Shown in pieces: positions 7,869 through 16,009 of a stretch of DNA of 64,000 nucleotides. The notes under the pieces were generated by a model. The model ran no database searches. It saw only the letters and a list, made by a program, of their open reading frames with translations, and was not told where the DNA came from. The translations under genes and the position numbers were made by a program. Position 1 is the first letter of the stretch; every line of letters begins with the position of its first letter. Source of the stretch: Mucilaginibacter sp. (GTDB lineage: Bacteria > Bacteroidota > Bacteroidia > Sphingobacteriales > Sphingobacteriaceae); NCBI RefSeq assembly GCF_025359345.1, contig NZ_JANYGQ010000032.1, positions 310,001-374,000 of the forward strand. Direction: 5' to 3'.

Positions 7869-8579
7869 TTAGGTCTTTAAAATCAACAGGCAAACGCCTG
7901 CGCCGATAGCGGTGGTTAAAAAATTAACCACGTTATTGCCAATTAAATGCCTGCGTTCGGCAGTTGCGCCAAGCAATGAATCGGCCAGGTTACCGATAAT
8001 TCCGGCCAAAACAACCCATAAAAACTCCATATTCCAGCCATGCCCGATGGAATAAACAGTCGCAATTATCATCGCTCCCGCAATTCCGGCAAGGGTACCT
8101 TCAAGACTTATTACGCCATTCAGCCCACGGATGTCTTTTTTTAAAGTGATGACGTTATAAAACCTCTGCCCCAGTATGGTGCCGAGTTCAGACGATAGCG
8201 TATCGGCAGTTGCAGATGCCAGGCTGCCAGCCATCATTAATTGTAATATCGGTGCGTGTTCCGGGTAATACCAGGCAAGGCCACCCAGTATCGCTGCAAC
8301 ACCGCCGTTGGCCATTACCTGCCCGGCGGTGCGGCGGCCTTTATCGGCTTCGGCAAGACCCAGTTGCTGTTTCTTTTTTAACCCAATGCTTGTTGCACCC
8401 GAGCCTAGCACAAAAAATAAAACCAGTAAGGCCAGGCCTGTGTATCCGTCGCCGGTATAAACTAAAAAACCGGTTAGTCCGCCAAGCAGGGCGGCGGGGA
8501 TGGTAAGCTTTCGGGTAATAATACTGAGCACCACACCCATTAAAAGAAAAATATAAACCAGGTAATTCGCAGAAAACAT
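7869..8579 (-). CDS. DUF92 integral membrane protein
   Basis: A 236-residue polytopic membrane protein of the DUF92 family (archaeal, bacterial and eukaryotic TMEM19-like proteins; some plant and cyanobacterial relatives are phytyl-phosphate kinases such as VTE6). Six or so hydrophobic spans are seen. Family motifs include LGGLTGFLVY, VLGSGATSIG, DKGRRTAGQVMANGG, SLASATADTLSSELG and SLEGTLAGIAG, then GNLADSLLGATAERR. The conserved DT.SSE.G and D.S.LGA.E residues match the presumed CTP-dependent kinase core, but whether this protein phosphorylates isoprenoid alcohols is unknown. It is monocistronic. Confidence 0.9.
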   Translation of the reverse strand: MFSANYLVYIFLLMGVVLSIITRKLTIPAALLGGLTGFLVYTGDGYTGLALLVLFFVLGSGATSIGLKKKQQLGLAEADKGRRTAGQVMANGGVAAILGGLAWYYPEHAPILQLMMAGSLASATADTLSSELGTILGQRFYNVITLKKDIRGLNGVISLEGTLAGIAGAMIIATVYSIGHGWNMEFLWVVLAGIIGNLADSLLGATAERRHLIGNNVVNFLTTAIGAGVCLLILKT

Positions 8580-8601
8580 GGGGCAAATATAATAAACCGC
8601 C

Positions 8602-8630
8602 GTAGAGACACGAGGGCATCACATCTCTGC
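8602..8630. repeat. degenerate GTAGAGAC palindrome
   Basis: GTAGAGACACGA and TCACATCTCTGC form a degenerate inverted repeat around GGGCA. A related copy with the outer TCTCTA sequence and a GCGCAAAGTATTGCG core lies at 20287. It belongs to the GTAGAGACGC-N-GCGTCTCTAC kind of dispersed palindrome. Confidence 0.5.
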
Positions 8631-8838
8631 TTAAATTAACCTTTTACCTCGTTATGCAGCTCCATTATCCCTTTACCAAATGGCGCTGTTTTAGGTAGAT
8701 TGCAATCGACACAGCCGGCTTTAAACTATGCAGCTTCATTTTAAAAACAATTTATTCAACAGGCGTTAAGTATTAAAACATCGGCCTCAAATTAATTTCT
8801 CTAAATTAACACTTTATTAAATTCAATAAAAACGCATT

Positions 8839-10389
8839 ATGGCAACAGTAGCGCTCCACAGTACTGCCGGTAAATGGATAATGGTCTCTGCTATACTCGC
8901 TTCCTCTATGGCATTTATAGATGGCACGGCACTAAACGTGGTTTTACCTGCGCTGCAAAATAGCCTGCAAGCCTCGGGGGCCGATTTGTTTTGGATATTG
9001 AATGCTTACCTGTTGATGCTGGCATCACTGATATTGATAGGCGGCTCGCTAGGGGATAAGCTGGGCCGGAAAAAGATATTTATGGCCGGCATTTTTATTT
9101 TTATCTGCGGCTCGGCCTTGTGTGGCATTGCGCCGGGTGTTACTTATTTAATTGCGTTCAGGATATTACAGGGAATAGGCGGCGCATTGATGATTCCCGG
9201 CAGTCTTTCTCTTATTTCGTCCTCCATCAACCCGAATGAACGGGGCAAAGCGATTGGTACATGGTCGGCATTTACCACGGTAGTAACCATGGGGGGCCCT
9301 GTATTGGGCGGCGCATTGGCCGATGCCGGACTATGGCGGTATATTTTTTTTATCAATCTCCCCATAGGCGTCGCGGCTTTAATAATGCTTTGGTTTAAAG
9401 TTAACGAAACTAAAGATGAGGGTGTTGATCAGTCCCTTGATTTTCCGGGTGCTGTGGCTATTGCTTTTGGATTGGCTTTGGTAACCTTTGGCTTTTTGCG
9501 CGTTCCGGCCGTTGGCTGGGGTAGCTGGCAGGTGTATATCGCACTAACGGCTGGTGTTTTGTTTTTGATAGCCTTTGTAATTATTGAAAAAACAAGTAAA
9601 CACCCCATGATGCCTTTGCAGCTTTTTACCAACGCCATTTTTAGCGGCGCCAATTTGCTGACCTTATTTTTATATGCGGGGCTTGGGGCGGGTATGCTCT
9701 TTATGTCGTTAAATATGGTGCAGGTGCAGGGATACACCCAGTTACAGAGCGGGCTTACGTTTTTGCCATTTACCCTTATGATGATCAGCCTGGCACGTTT
9801 TGCCGGCGGGCTTGCCGATAAATTTGGCCCGCGGCTGCTTTTGATTTGCGGCCCGGCTGCAGCAGGCGCCGGTTTGCTGTTGCTTTCTTTTATTAAGCAA
9901 ACCGCCGGCCCCGGTGATTACTGGACAACCTTCTTCCCGGGGGTTATTATCTTTGGCTTGGGTATGTCGTTCACAGTGGCGCCTTTGACCGCCGCAGTAA
10001 TGGGGTCGGTTAGTGACCATTTTTCCGGCACCGCATCGGGCGTAAATAATGCTGTTTCGCGTATTGCCGGTGTGTTTGCTAACGCGATTTTTGGTGCGCT
10101 GGCCGTTTTGTTTTTTAGTGGCGCGCTGCAGCCGAGGTTAAAAGATGTGAACCTTAATTACCAGCAAAAGCAGGAGATTATGGCCCAGTCGTCAAATCTT
10201 GGGGATGCACATGTACCCTATGGCATCACTACCGACGAACAGACGATGAAGAAAATGTTCCACGAGAGTTTCATCAGTGCTTATGCCAAAATAATGCGTA
10301 CGTCAGCCGGGCTCGCGTTTTTAGGTGCTTTGATGGGTGCGGTTTTTATTAAGAAGTCCGGAAAGACGGGAAAGTCCGAAAGTCAGTAA
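8839..10389 (+). CDS. DHA2-family MFS drug efflux transporter
   Basis: A 516-residue, 14-helix major facilitator of the drug:H+ antiporter-2 family (EmrB/QacA type). Helix 1 carries AFIDGTALNVVLPALQ (motif D1). Motif A is GGSLGDKLGRKKIF between helices 2 and 3. Helix 4 has RILQGIGGALMIPG and helix 5 motif C appears as TMGGPVLGGALAD, diagnostic of antiporters. The C-terminal half repeats the fold with GGLADKFGPR. The substrate is unknown; dyes, antibiotics and quaternary amines are common. The last residues (KSGKTGKSESQ) are encoded by a tandem AAGTCCGGAAAGACGGGA repeat that continues past the stop, so the tail is repeat-derived and probably unimportant. No regulator gene is adjacent. Confidence 0.93.
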   Translation: MATVALHSTAGKWIMVSAILASSMAFIDGTALNVVLPALQNSLQASGADLFWILNAYLLMLASLILIGGSLGDKLGRKKIFMAGIFIFICGSALCGIAPGVTYLIAFRILQGIGGALMIPGSLSLISSSINPNERGKAIGTWSAFTTVVTMGGPVLGGALADAGLWRYIFFINLPIGVAALIMLWFKVNETKDEGVDQSLDFPGAVAIAFGLALVTFGFLRVPAVGWGSWQVYIALTAGVLFLIAFVIIEKTSKHPMMPLQLFTNAIFSGANLLTLFLYAGLGAGMLFMSLNMVQVQGYTQLQSGLTFLPFTLMMISLARFAGGLADKFGPRLLLICGPAAAGAGLLLLSFIKQTAGPGDYWTTFFPGVIIFGLGMSFTVAPLTAAVMGSVSDHFSGTASGVNNAVSRIAGVFANAIFGALAVLFFSGALQPRLKDVNLNYQQKQEIMAQSSNLGDAHVPYGITTDEQTMKKMFHESFISAYAKIMRTSAGLAFLGALMGAVFIKKSGKTGKSESQ

Positions 10390-10483
10390 AGTCCGGAAGA
10401 CGGAAAAAGTATGAAGTCGACGGTTCTTTGCATTGCATTTTTTGGCTTGCGACTTTCGACTTAAGACTCTCGACTCAAGACTC
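10354..10483. repeat. AAGTCCGGAAGAC tandem/inverted repeat
   Basis: Three head-to-tail copies of about 17 bases (AAGTCCGGAAAGACGGGA, AAGTCCGAAAGTCAGTA, AAGTCCGGAAGACGGAA) are followed by opposite-strand versions GACTTTCGACTTAAGACTC and CGACTCAAGACTC. The first copies code for the C-terminus of the MFS pump. Similar motifs occur at 58863-58969 and more weakly near 29268 and 48890. Confidence 0.65.
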
Positions 10484-10630
10484 CCCCGAAAGGTGATATC
10501 AACATATTTAAAAACTACCAATAGTTATACTTTGCAGTGTTACTTTGAGGATAGTAAAATCTGCTTAAAAGATAACAACGCCTTTGTTTTGGGGCGACCG
10601 TCGATATAAAGAATTAACTAACACAATTTG

Positions 10631-13057
10631 ATGCCATCTCTCCAAAAGGTTTTTTGTTTGCTTTTTTTATCTTTATTATCATTAAGCGCATGGTGCCAGC
10701 CGGCAACAAGTAATATTTCCATTCTTATCGTAAATGAAAAATTGGAACCTGTTGATGGGGCTACAGTAAAATTGCTGAATAATACCAAACCTATAAAAAT
10801 TGTGGTTAGTAACTCCAACGGTAAAGCGCTGTTCGAAAACGTAAAAGCGGGGACTTATGCATTTATAATTACTTACACGGGTTATAAACCGCAAACTACC
10901 CGAAACTACAACCTGCCAACCGAAAGCATAGATACCATAAAATTACAACAGCTGAATGCCGTTTTGCAGCAGGTAGATGTAACTGCGCATGCGGCAACAA
11001 TTGAACAGCAAAAAGGCAAAGTGATAGTAAATGTTGACGCATCAGTAACAAATGCCGGGATCACGGTGCTGGAAGTCCTGGAAAAATCGCCCGGCGTAAC
11101 AGTCGACAAAAATGGCGGGATCGCTTTGCAGGGCAAAACAGGCGTGTTAATTACTATTGACGACAAGCCAACTTACCTGTCGGGCGCTGATCTGAATAAT
11201 TTGCTGAGCAGCATGAGCTCAACGCAGGTATCTCAAATAGAATTGATTGCAAACCCAACAGCGCGTTATGATGCAAGCGGCAATGCCGGTATCATCAACA
11301 TCAAAACAAAAAAGAATAAAATGCGGGGTTTTAACGGCTCGTTTACCACCAGCGTTGGCGAAGGCGTTTACCCTAAAAACAACAACAGCCTGGTGTTGAA
11401 TTACCGGGTAGGCAAAATAAACACCTTTTTCAATTACAACGTTAATATTGTTCAGTACTTAACGGACTTGTATGCCCTGCGCAAATATTATGATGAAACC
11501 GGCAATCTTACTTCGCAGCTGAAGCAACCCTCATATTTTAAAGGCACCTTTGTTAATAACACGGTTAAAACCGGGCTCGATTATTACGTAGGACCAAAAA
11601 CTACTATTGGCTTTGTGCTTGGCGGAACCCTCATACACCGCTCAGGAAATAACACGGCTACTGCGAGTTGGCTGAACCCTGCCGGGGCCGTTGACTCAGC
11701 CATTTTTACAGGTAACAACAACACCAACCGCTTTAAAAACGGTTCTGCTAATTTAAATTTGAGACACACCATATCCGATTCACAGGATTTAGCTGCAGAT
11801 TTCGATTACCTGCATTATAGTATAAGCAGCCTGCAGGATTTTACCAACCATCTTTTGGCACCTGAAGGCTATACCGAAGAGTCGCACAGCGACATCCCGA
11901 CGACTATAAACATCGCCTCTGGCAAGGTTGATTACACCTTAAAGGTTGATAAAAACAGCACTTTCGAGGCGGGTGTAAAATCATCACAAAGCAATACTGA
12001 TAACCTGGCAGCGTATCAAAACCTGGTTGGCGGCCAGTGGGTTGATGATAACACCAAAAGCAATCACTTTTTATACCACGAAAACATCAGCGCAGTATAC
12101 AGTTCGATTGAGAAAAAACTGGATAAGGTAACTATACAGGCTGGCGTTCGATATGAACACACGGGTTACAGGGCGCACCAATTGGGTAATGCTATCCAAA
12201 AGGACTCGGCTTTTTCGCGCAACTACGGCCAGTTTTTCCCAAGCGGCTACATTAGCTACCAGGCCGATACGGCAAACAGTTTTACGCTTACCGCCAGCCG
12301 CCGTATCGACAGGCCGGTATTTCAAAACCTTAACCCGTTTTATTTCATCATTAATAAATATACCTACCAAACCGGTAATGCCTACCTGCTTCCGCAATAC
12401 AGCTGGAACCTGGAACTGACGCATCAGTATAAACAATTGCTCACCACGTCAATATCATACAGCACCATTAAAAACTATTTTTCGCAGTTGTTTTTGGCTG
12501 ATACCGCTAAGGGCATATTACTGTATTCGCAGGGTAACGTGGGTAAAACTTATACTATTGGCTTGTCCATGGCATTGAATTTATCCCCAACGGATTGGTG
12601 GTCGGTCACTACGCAGGCAACCTATACTTACAAACGGTTGAAAGGGTTTAACGGGAATGATTTTACCAGCAATATCAATCAGCTCAATATGAGCGCCAAT
12701 AACCAGTTTAAGCTGGGTAAAACCTACACCGCCGAAATTTCAGGTTTTTACACCACCAAAGCCAGGAACGATGTGCAGGAGCTGTTGTATCCAACAGGTC
12801 AGCTATCGGCAGGTATTTCCAGGCCTGTACTGAATAAGAAGGGCACTTTGAGGTTTACCGCCCGCGATATTTTCCATACCAACGCCATGGAAGGCTTTAC
12901 CTCGTTCCCTAACGCAACTGAATATTTTATCATTCATCGCGATAGCAGGGTGTATACGGTGTCATTTACTTACCGTTTTGGCAAAACCTACAAAACCACC
13001 AAACGAACCGATGGCAGCGCCACCGAAGAAATGGAAAGGGTAGGGACCGGCGGCTAA
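10631..13057 (+). CDS. outer membrane beta-barrel protein with carboxypeptidase-regulatory and plug domains
   Basis: An 808-residue outer membrane protein. The track starts at a TTG (10628); the adjacent ATG at 10631 is preferred and gives a signal peptide MPSLQKVFCLLFLSLLSLSA. Residues about 27-105 form a CarboxypepD_reg-like/CNA-B beta domain (EKLEPVDGATVKLL, ITYTGYKPQT). A plug-like domain follows (VLEKSPGVTVDKNGGIAL, ISQIELIANP-type segment, GNAGIINIKTKK). The rest is a beta-barrel of the outer-membrane-beta-barrel-3 kind, rich in alternating aromatic strands, closing on SFTYRFGKTYK. A classic TonB box is not obvious. No SusD partner is nearby, so this is not a PUL. It is likely a TonB-dependent-like transporter or envelope receptor; the substrate is unknown. 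Confidence 0.9.
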   Translation: MPSLQKVFCLLFLSLLSLSAWCQPATSNISILIVNEKLEPVDGATVKLLNNTKPIKIVVSNSNGKALFENVKAGTYAFIITYTGYKPQTTRNYNLPTESIDTIKLQQLNAVLQQVDVTAHAATIEQQKGKVIVNVDASVTNAGITVLEVLEKSPGVTVDKNGGIALQGKTGVLITIDDKPTYLSGADLNNLLSSMSSTQVSQIELIANPTARYDASGNAGIINIKTKKNKMRGFNGSFTTSVGEGVYPKNNNSLVLNYRVGKINTFFNYNVNIVQYLTDLYALRKYYDETGNLTSQLKQPSYFKGTFVNNTVKTGLDYYVGPKTTIGFVLGGTLIHRSGNNTATASWLNPAGAVDSAIFTGNNNTNRFKNGSANLNLRHTISDSQDLAADFDYLHYSISSLQDFTNHLLAPEGYTEESHSDIPTTINIASGKVDYTLKVDKNSTFEAGVKSSQSNTDNLAAYQNLVGGQWVDDNTKSNHFLYHENISAVYSSIEKKLDKVTIQAGVRYEHTGYRAHQLGNAIQKDSAFSRNYGQFFPSGYISYQADTANSFTLTASRRIDRPVFQNLNPFYFIINKYTYQTGNAYLLPQYSWNLELTHQYKQLLTTSISYSTIKNYFSQLFLADTAKGILLYSQGNVGKTYTIGLSMALNLSPTDWWSVTTQATYTYKRLKGFNGNDFTSNINQLNMSANNQFKLGKTYTAEISGFYTTKARNDVQELLYPTGQLSAGISRPVLNKKGTLRFTARDIFHTNAMEGFTSFPNATEYFIIHRDSRVYTVSFTYRFGKTYKTTKRTDGSATEEMERVGTGG

Positions 13058-13062
13058 CGAAA

Positions 13063-13150
13063 AATTTGAATATCAAATAATGAATATTGAATTTCGAACG
13101 CTGAAGTTTCTTACCTCATTACTCAATATTTGTTATTCGGTTTTCAAATT
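13063..13150. repeat. AT-rich imperfect inverted repeat
   Basis: The arms AATTTGAATATCAAATAATG (continuing AATATTGAA) and CTCAATATTTGTTATTCGG (continuing TTTTCAAATT) are about 80% complementary by eye across 29 bases, separated by about 31 bases. It begins immediately after the stop of the beta-barrel gene and could fold into its 3' end. Confidence 0.6.
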
Positions 13151-13176
13151 AAAATCCGTCCGATTTGCAAATTTTG

Positions 13177-13238
13177 GAGCGTTCCAGCGTTCCATTTTTC
13201 TACGCGGAACACCTGGAACGCTGTGAAACATGCTGATT
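13177..13238. repeat. GGAACG repeat, copy 1
   Basis: The reverse complement begins AATCAGCATGTTTCACAGCG and continues TTCCAGGTGTTCCGCG, then AAAAATGGAACGCT. This matches 20188-20240 base for base over most of 50 bases, in the opposite orientation. It also contains local inverted arms GGAACG/CGTTCC. Confidence 0.65.
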
Positions 13239-13332
13239 TTCAATGTCTCCAGTTTTGCCTTGCAGTTAAGATAGGGCTAATGAAAAAGAGAATGCGTTGA
13301 AACTCACCATTCTCAATCCACAACTCACCACA

Positions 13333-13710
13333 CTATTCCCCGCTCAATATCTCGATCACCCCGAAAACTGAAGGCCCCCGCAGTACCAAAATTTTACTGG
13401 AATTAAAGCTTTCCTGCACGTTAGTACGTTTGTCTTCAACAGTCGCAAAAATTTGGGTGGTATCTGTTTCAATCCACCAGTCGTTGGGTACTCTTATTTT
13501 AACCTCGCCAAATCCCTGCTGAATATCGAGGATGGCTACGCCGGCAAGATCGGCGTGGGTAAAGTCAAGTTCGGTGTTGCCAAAAAGCTGGCCTACCTGT
13601 CCGCCGCGAAAATCTTTTGAAAGGATAGTTTTTTTAACGCCGCCAAAAACGGTAGTGGTGTTTATATAATCGTCCGGATTGGCGAATGCGTATGCTGAGT
13701 GAGTGTTCAT
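13333..13710 (-). CDS. LiaF-like C-terminal domain protein (cell wall-active antibiotic response type)
   Basis: A 125-residue soluble protein resembling only the C-terminal beta-helical domain of LiaF/YvqF. The repeated family pattern is seen three times: VFGGVKKTILSKDFRGG, LFGNTELDFTHADLAGVAIL and FGEVKIRVPNDWWIETD. LiaF proteins of Firmicutes have four transmembrane helices before this domain and repress the LiaRS cell-envelope stress system. This protein has no membrane segment and no signal peptide, so it is the bare domain, which is common in Bacteroidota and often follows an HTH or membrane domain in other proteins. It sits alone, with a 65-residue ORF upstream on the same strand. Function unknown, possibly a scaffold. 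Confidence 0.75.
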   Translation of the reverse strand: MNTHSAYAFANPDDYINTTTVFGGVKKTILSKDFRGGQVGQLFGNTELDFTHADLAGVAILDIQQGFGEVKIRVPNDWWIETDTTQIFATVEDKRTNVQESFNSSKILVLRGPSVFGVIEILSGE

Positions 13711-13868
13711 GATTGTTAAATTTTAATGTTAATCAAAACTAACACAAGCGGCTAAGGATGAGAAGGTAAACCTTGCCGGCGGAGGTAAGATGTCGGTAAA
13801 TTATGGTTTTGTGTCGGCGAACAGGCAAATGTAGTTTTGGCCGGCGTTACGGGTCAAAATACAGGCAA

Positions 13869-13894
13869 CAAAAAAGCCGCTCAACTGGCGGCTT
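13869..13894 (-). terminator. terminator on the minus strand
   Basis: The perfect stem AAGCCGC / GCGGCTT with a seven-base loop is followed on the minus strand by six T. It lies about 30 bases past the stop of the 65-residue ORF, which supports transcription of that ORF and separates it from the LiaF-like gene. Confidence 0.8.
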
Positions 13895-13923
13895 GTGGCA
13901 TGCGTTACCGGCATTTGAATGGA

Positions 13924-14121
13924 TTACCCAAACATGCCGATAAACAGTTCGGCGGTATCGGTTTCTATGCGCCAGTTCCAGGTGTTTAACTTAGTATCGT
14001 TGGTTTTTAAATGGCGGATTTTAGCGCCAACCGATGGCGATTCGCTTTTTATATTGCTTTTGTTGCTGTTTGTATCTATAGAGTTACCGCTGGTGGTAAC
14101 TGTTGTTGTATGCTTATTCAT
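13924..14121 (-). CDS. small hypothetical protein (65 aa)
   Basis: A 65-residue hydrophilic ORF starting MNKHTTTVTTSGNSIDTNSN, low-complexity and rich in threonine, serine and asparagine, ending in TWNWRIETDTAELFIGMFG. The last 20 residues look folded; WRIETDTAELF faintly echoes WWIETDTTQIF in the LiaF-like neighbour, which may be chance or may mark a shared element. A perfect factor-independent terminator directly downstream on this strand is the main support. The overlapping plus-strand ORF (13919-14152) reads like a shadow. No family recognised. Confidence 0.45.
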   Translation of the reverse strand: MNKHTTTVTTSGNSIDTNSNKSNIKSESPSVGAKIRHLKTNDTKLNTWNWRIETDTAELFIGMFG

Positions 14122-14249
14122 GGCCCTGTTATTTAATAAAAATCAAAAATAGGCCAGCGATCGTGCAAGTTGAAAGGGAAATCTGCAGAGAATAATTACA
14201 AGTCGGTGAATGACGGTTTTTAATCGGCGGAATTCGCTGGCCGGTAATA

Positions 14250-14283
14250 TAAAAGCCTGTCAACTTTCGCTGAAAGGCTTTTA
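14250..14283 (-). terminator. M28 gene terminator
   Basis: The stem TAAAAGCCT / AGGCTTTTA encloses a 16-base loop, 20 bases after the stop of the M28 gene; a T-rich end is built into the stem. Confidence 0.7.
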
Positions 14284-14302
14284 TATGCATTAATTCGTTC
14301 GT

Positions 14303-15865
14303 TTATTTATTATCCAATCCACCTCTCCTTGTCGCTTTCACAGGCGTAGGCCATTTCACCCCTTCAACTTTTATATTTTTTGTTTTATCAGGGTCTTCGC
14401 TGGCCATGTAGGCCATTATTGCTGCAAGCATGGCGTTGCTCCGCAGGTCGTCGAAAACAATTTTGTCGTAGGTATCGCGGTTAGTATGCCATGTATACGC
14501 GCCGTACGACCAGTTAAGCGAACCCAGCGAAAAACCCGGTGCGCCCACAGCATCAAACGATGCAAAGTCGGAGCCTCCACCGCCCGGTGAGCCGGGGAAG
14601 TTAGTTTTAATTCGATTTTTTAAGGTATCGGGCACGGCAGCAAGCCAGCGGCCAAGGTAGTCTTTGGAATCAACATAGCCCGCGCCGCCAAGATTTACCA
14701 CGCGACCGGTGCCGTTATCCTGGTTAAACAATGCCTGCAGGTTCTTTACAATTTCGGGATGGTCTTCTACAAATGCTCGCGAACCGTTGAGGCCTTCTTC
14801 CTCGCTGCCCCAATGGCCAACCAATATTGTGCGTTTAGGGTGCGGGTAATATTTCTTTAAAAGACGCATCGCTTCCATCATCGTCAGTGTTCCGGTGCCG
14901 TTATCGGTAGCGCCGGTGCCGCCATCCCATGAGTCGAAGTGGGCGCTCAGCATTACGTACTCGTCCGGCTTTTCGGTGCCTTTTATTTCGGCGATGGTAT
15001 TAAATGTTGGTACCACACCCAGTTCCTTCGATTCGGTGTGCATGCTGATCATCGGTTTATCGCCCGATTCGGCCAAACGGTAAATCATGCAATAATCTTC
15101 CAGCGCCACATCAACTGTAGGCACAATTTTAGTATAGGCGCTGAATATCTTATCGACCCCAAATCCTGCCGACCAGTTATTGGTAATTATACCCACAGCT
15201 CCGGCATTTTCCAGTGCTACAGGCAAAGTACGGGTGGTAAATCCTGTTTTTTTGATGCGGTTTTTCCAGGCATCGGTAAGTGCAGTGCGATCTTTCTTCA
15301 TTTTGTCGAAAGAGGTCGGCGTAGCAAACTCCTTCCAGTTATCGTCGGGCCGGCCTGTCGGCTGGCATACAGATATCATTACAAATTTGCCTTTGGCATT
15401 TGGCAGCCATTGCTGAAAGGCTACTGAGTCGGTCACGTCAGGAAGTATTATTACCTCTGCTGTAACGGTCTTTTTACCCATTCCCGGGCTCCACGCCAGT
15501 TGCGTTCCTTCCAGCGATTTTACGCGGGGCGACACCATGTCGATATGCGATACGCCGCGTTCCCAGCCGCGCCATTCGCCCCACTTTTCGTTATGGGCGT
15601 CTATACCCCAGGTTTTGTATTTGGCAACCGCCCAGTCGTTTGCCTGTTTCATTTGCGGTGTGCCCACAAGCCGCGGGCCGATACCATCAAATAACTGGTG
15701 AGCCAGCAGCTCAAGCTGCGAATGATTGGTTTCTTCGGCCATAATGCTGTCAATAACAGGCTTATTTTGTGCCGATGCAATACTGCCGCAAAGTGCAATA
15801 CCTAAAGCAACAGGTATTACTTTTTGCCAAATGGCTAGGATAGGGTGGTGGTTAGCATTTTTCAT
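14303..15865 (-). CDS. secreted M28 family zinc peptidase (second paralogue)
   Basis: A 520-residue exported M28 metallopeptidase. The signal peptide is long (about 32 residues, ending SIASAQ). The PA-like insert spans about residues 120-290. Zinc and catalytic residues are complete: SAHFDSWDGG (His309), GATDNGTG (Asp321), GSEEEGLNG (Glu355-Glu357), FNQDNGTG (Asp383) and TWHTNRDTYD (His460). A glycine-rich loop PGSPGGGGSDF precedes the last ligand. It shares architecture with the peptidase at 1530-3089 but is clearly diverged, so the two are not a recent duplication. It is divergent from the GH20-like gene, with a 144-base shared spacer. Role: periplasmic/extracellular peptide hydrolysis. Confidence 0.92.
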   Translation of the reverse strand: MKNANHHPILAIWQKVIPVALGIALCGSIASAQNKPVIDSIMAEETNHSQLELLAHQLFDGIGPRLVGTPQMKQANDWAVAKYKTWGIDAHNEKWGEWRGWERGVSHIDMVSPRVKSLEGTQLAWSPGMGKKTVTAEVIILPDVTDSVAFQQWLPNAKGKFVMISVCQPTGRPDDNWKEFATPTSFDKMKKDRTALTDAWKNRIKKTGFTTRTLPVALENAGAVGIITNNWSAGFGVDKIFSAYTKIVPTVDVALEDYCMIYRLAESGDKPMISMHTESKELGVVPTFNTIAEIKGTEKPDEYVMLSAHFDSWDGGTGATDNGTGTLTMMEAMRLLKKYYPHPKRTILVGHWGSEEEGLNGSRAFVEDHPEIVKNLQALFNQDNGTGRVVNLGGAGYVDSKDYLGRWLAAVPDTLKNRIKTNFPGSPGGGGSDFASFDAVGAPGFSLGSLNWSYGAYTWHTNRDTYDKIVFDDLRSNAMLAAIMAYMASEDPDKTKNIKVEGVKWPTPVKATRRGGLDNK

Positions 15866-16009
15866 AATTCTAAGATATTAAAATGCTGCCATGTAATAGT
15901 TTTGCTATACTATTTTTACACTACAGACCCTAAAATTAGGGATTTTCACTATCAAAACGAAGTATTTACTTTTACCTTAGTTTCCGGTTATCTTAAAGCC
16001 TTCAATCCA

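Noticed and set aside
10631-13057. Beta-barrel protein as part of a SusC/SusD polysaccharide locus
   Set aside because: No SusD-like gene, sulfatase or glycosidase cluster is adjacent; the nearest glycosidase is about 3 kb away on another unit.
13919-14152. Plus-strand 77-codon ORF
   Set aside because: It overlaps the minus-strand 65-codon ORF that has a perfect terminator directly after it; the plus ORF has no matching signals.
14939-15427. 162-codon plus-strand ORF
   Set aside because: Shadow of the second M28 peptidase.
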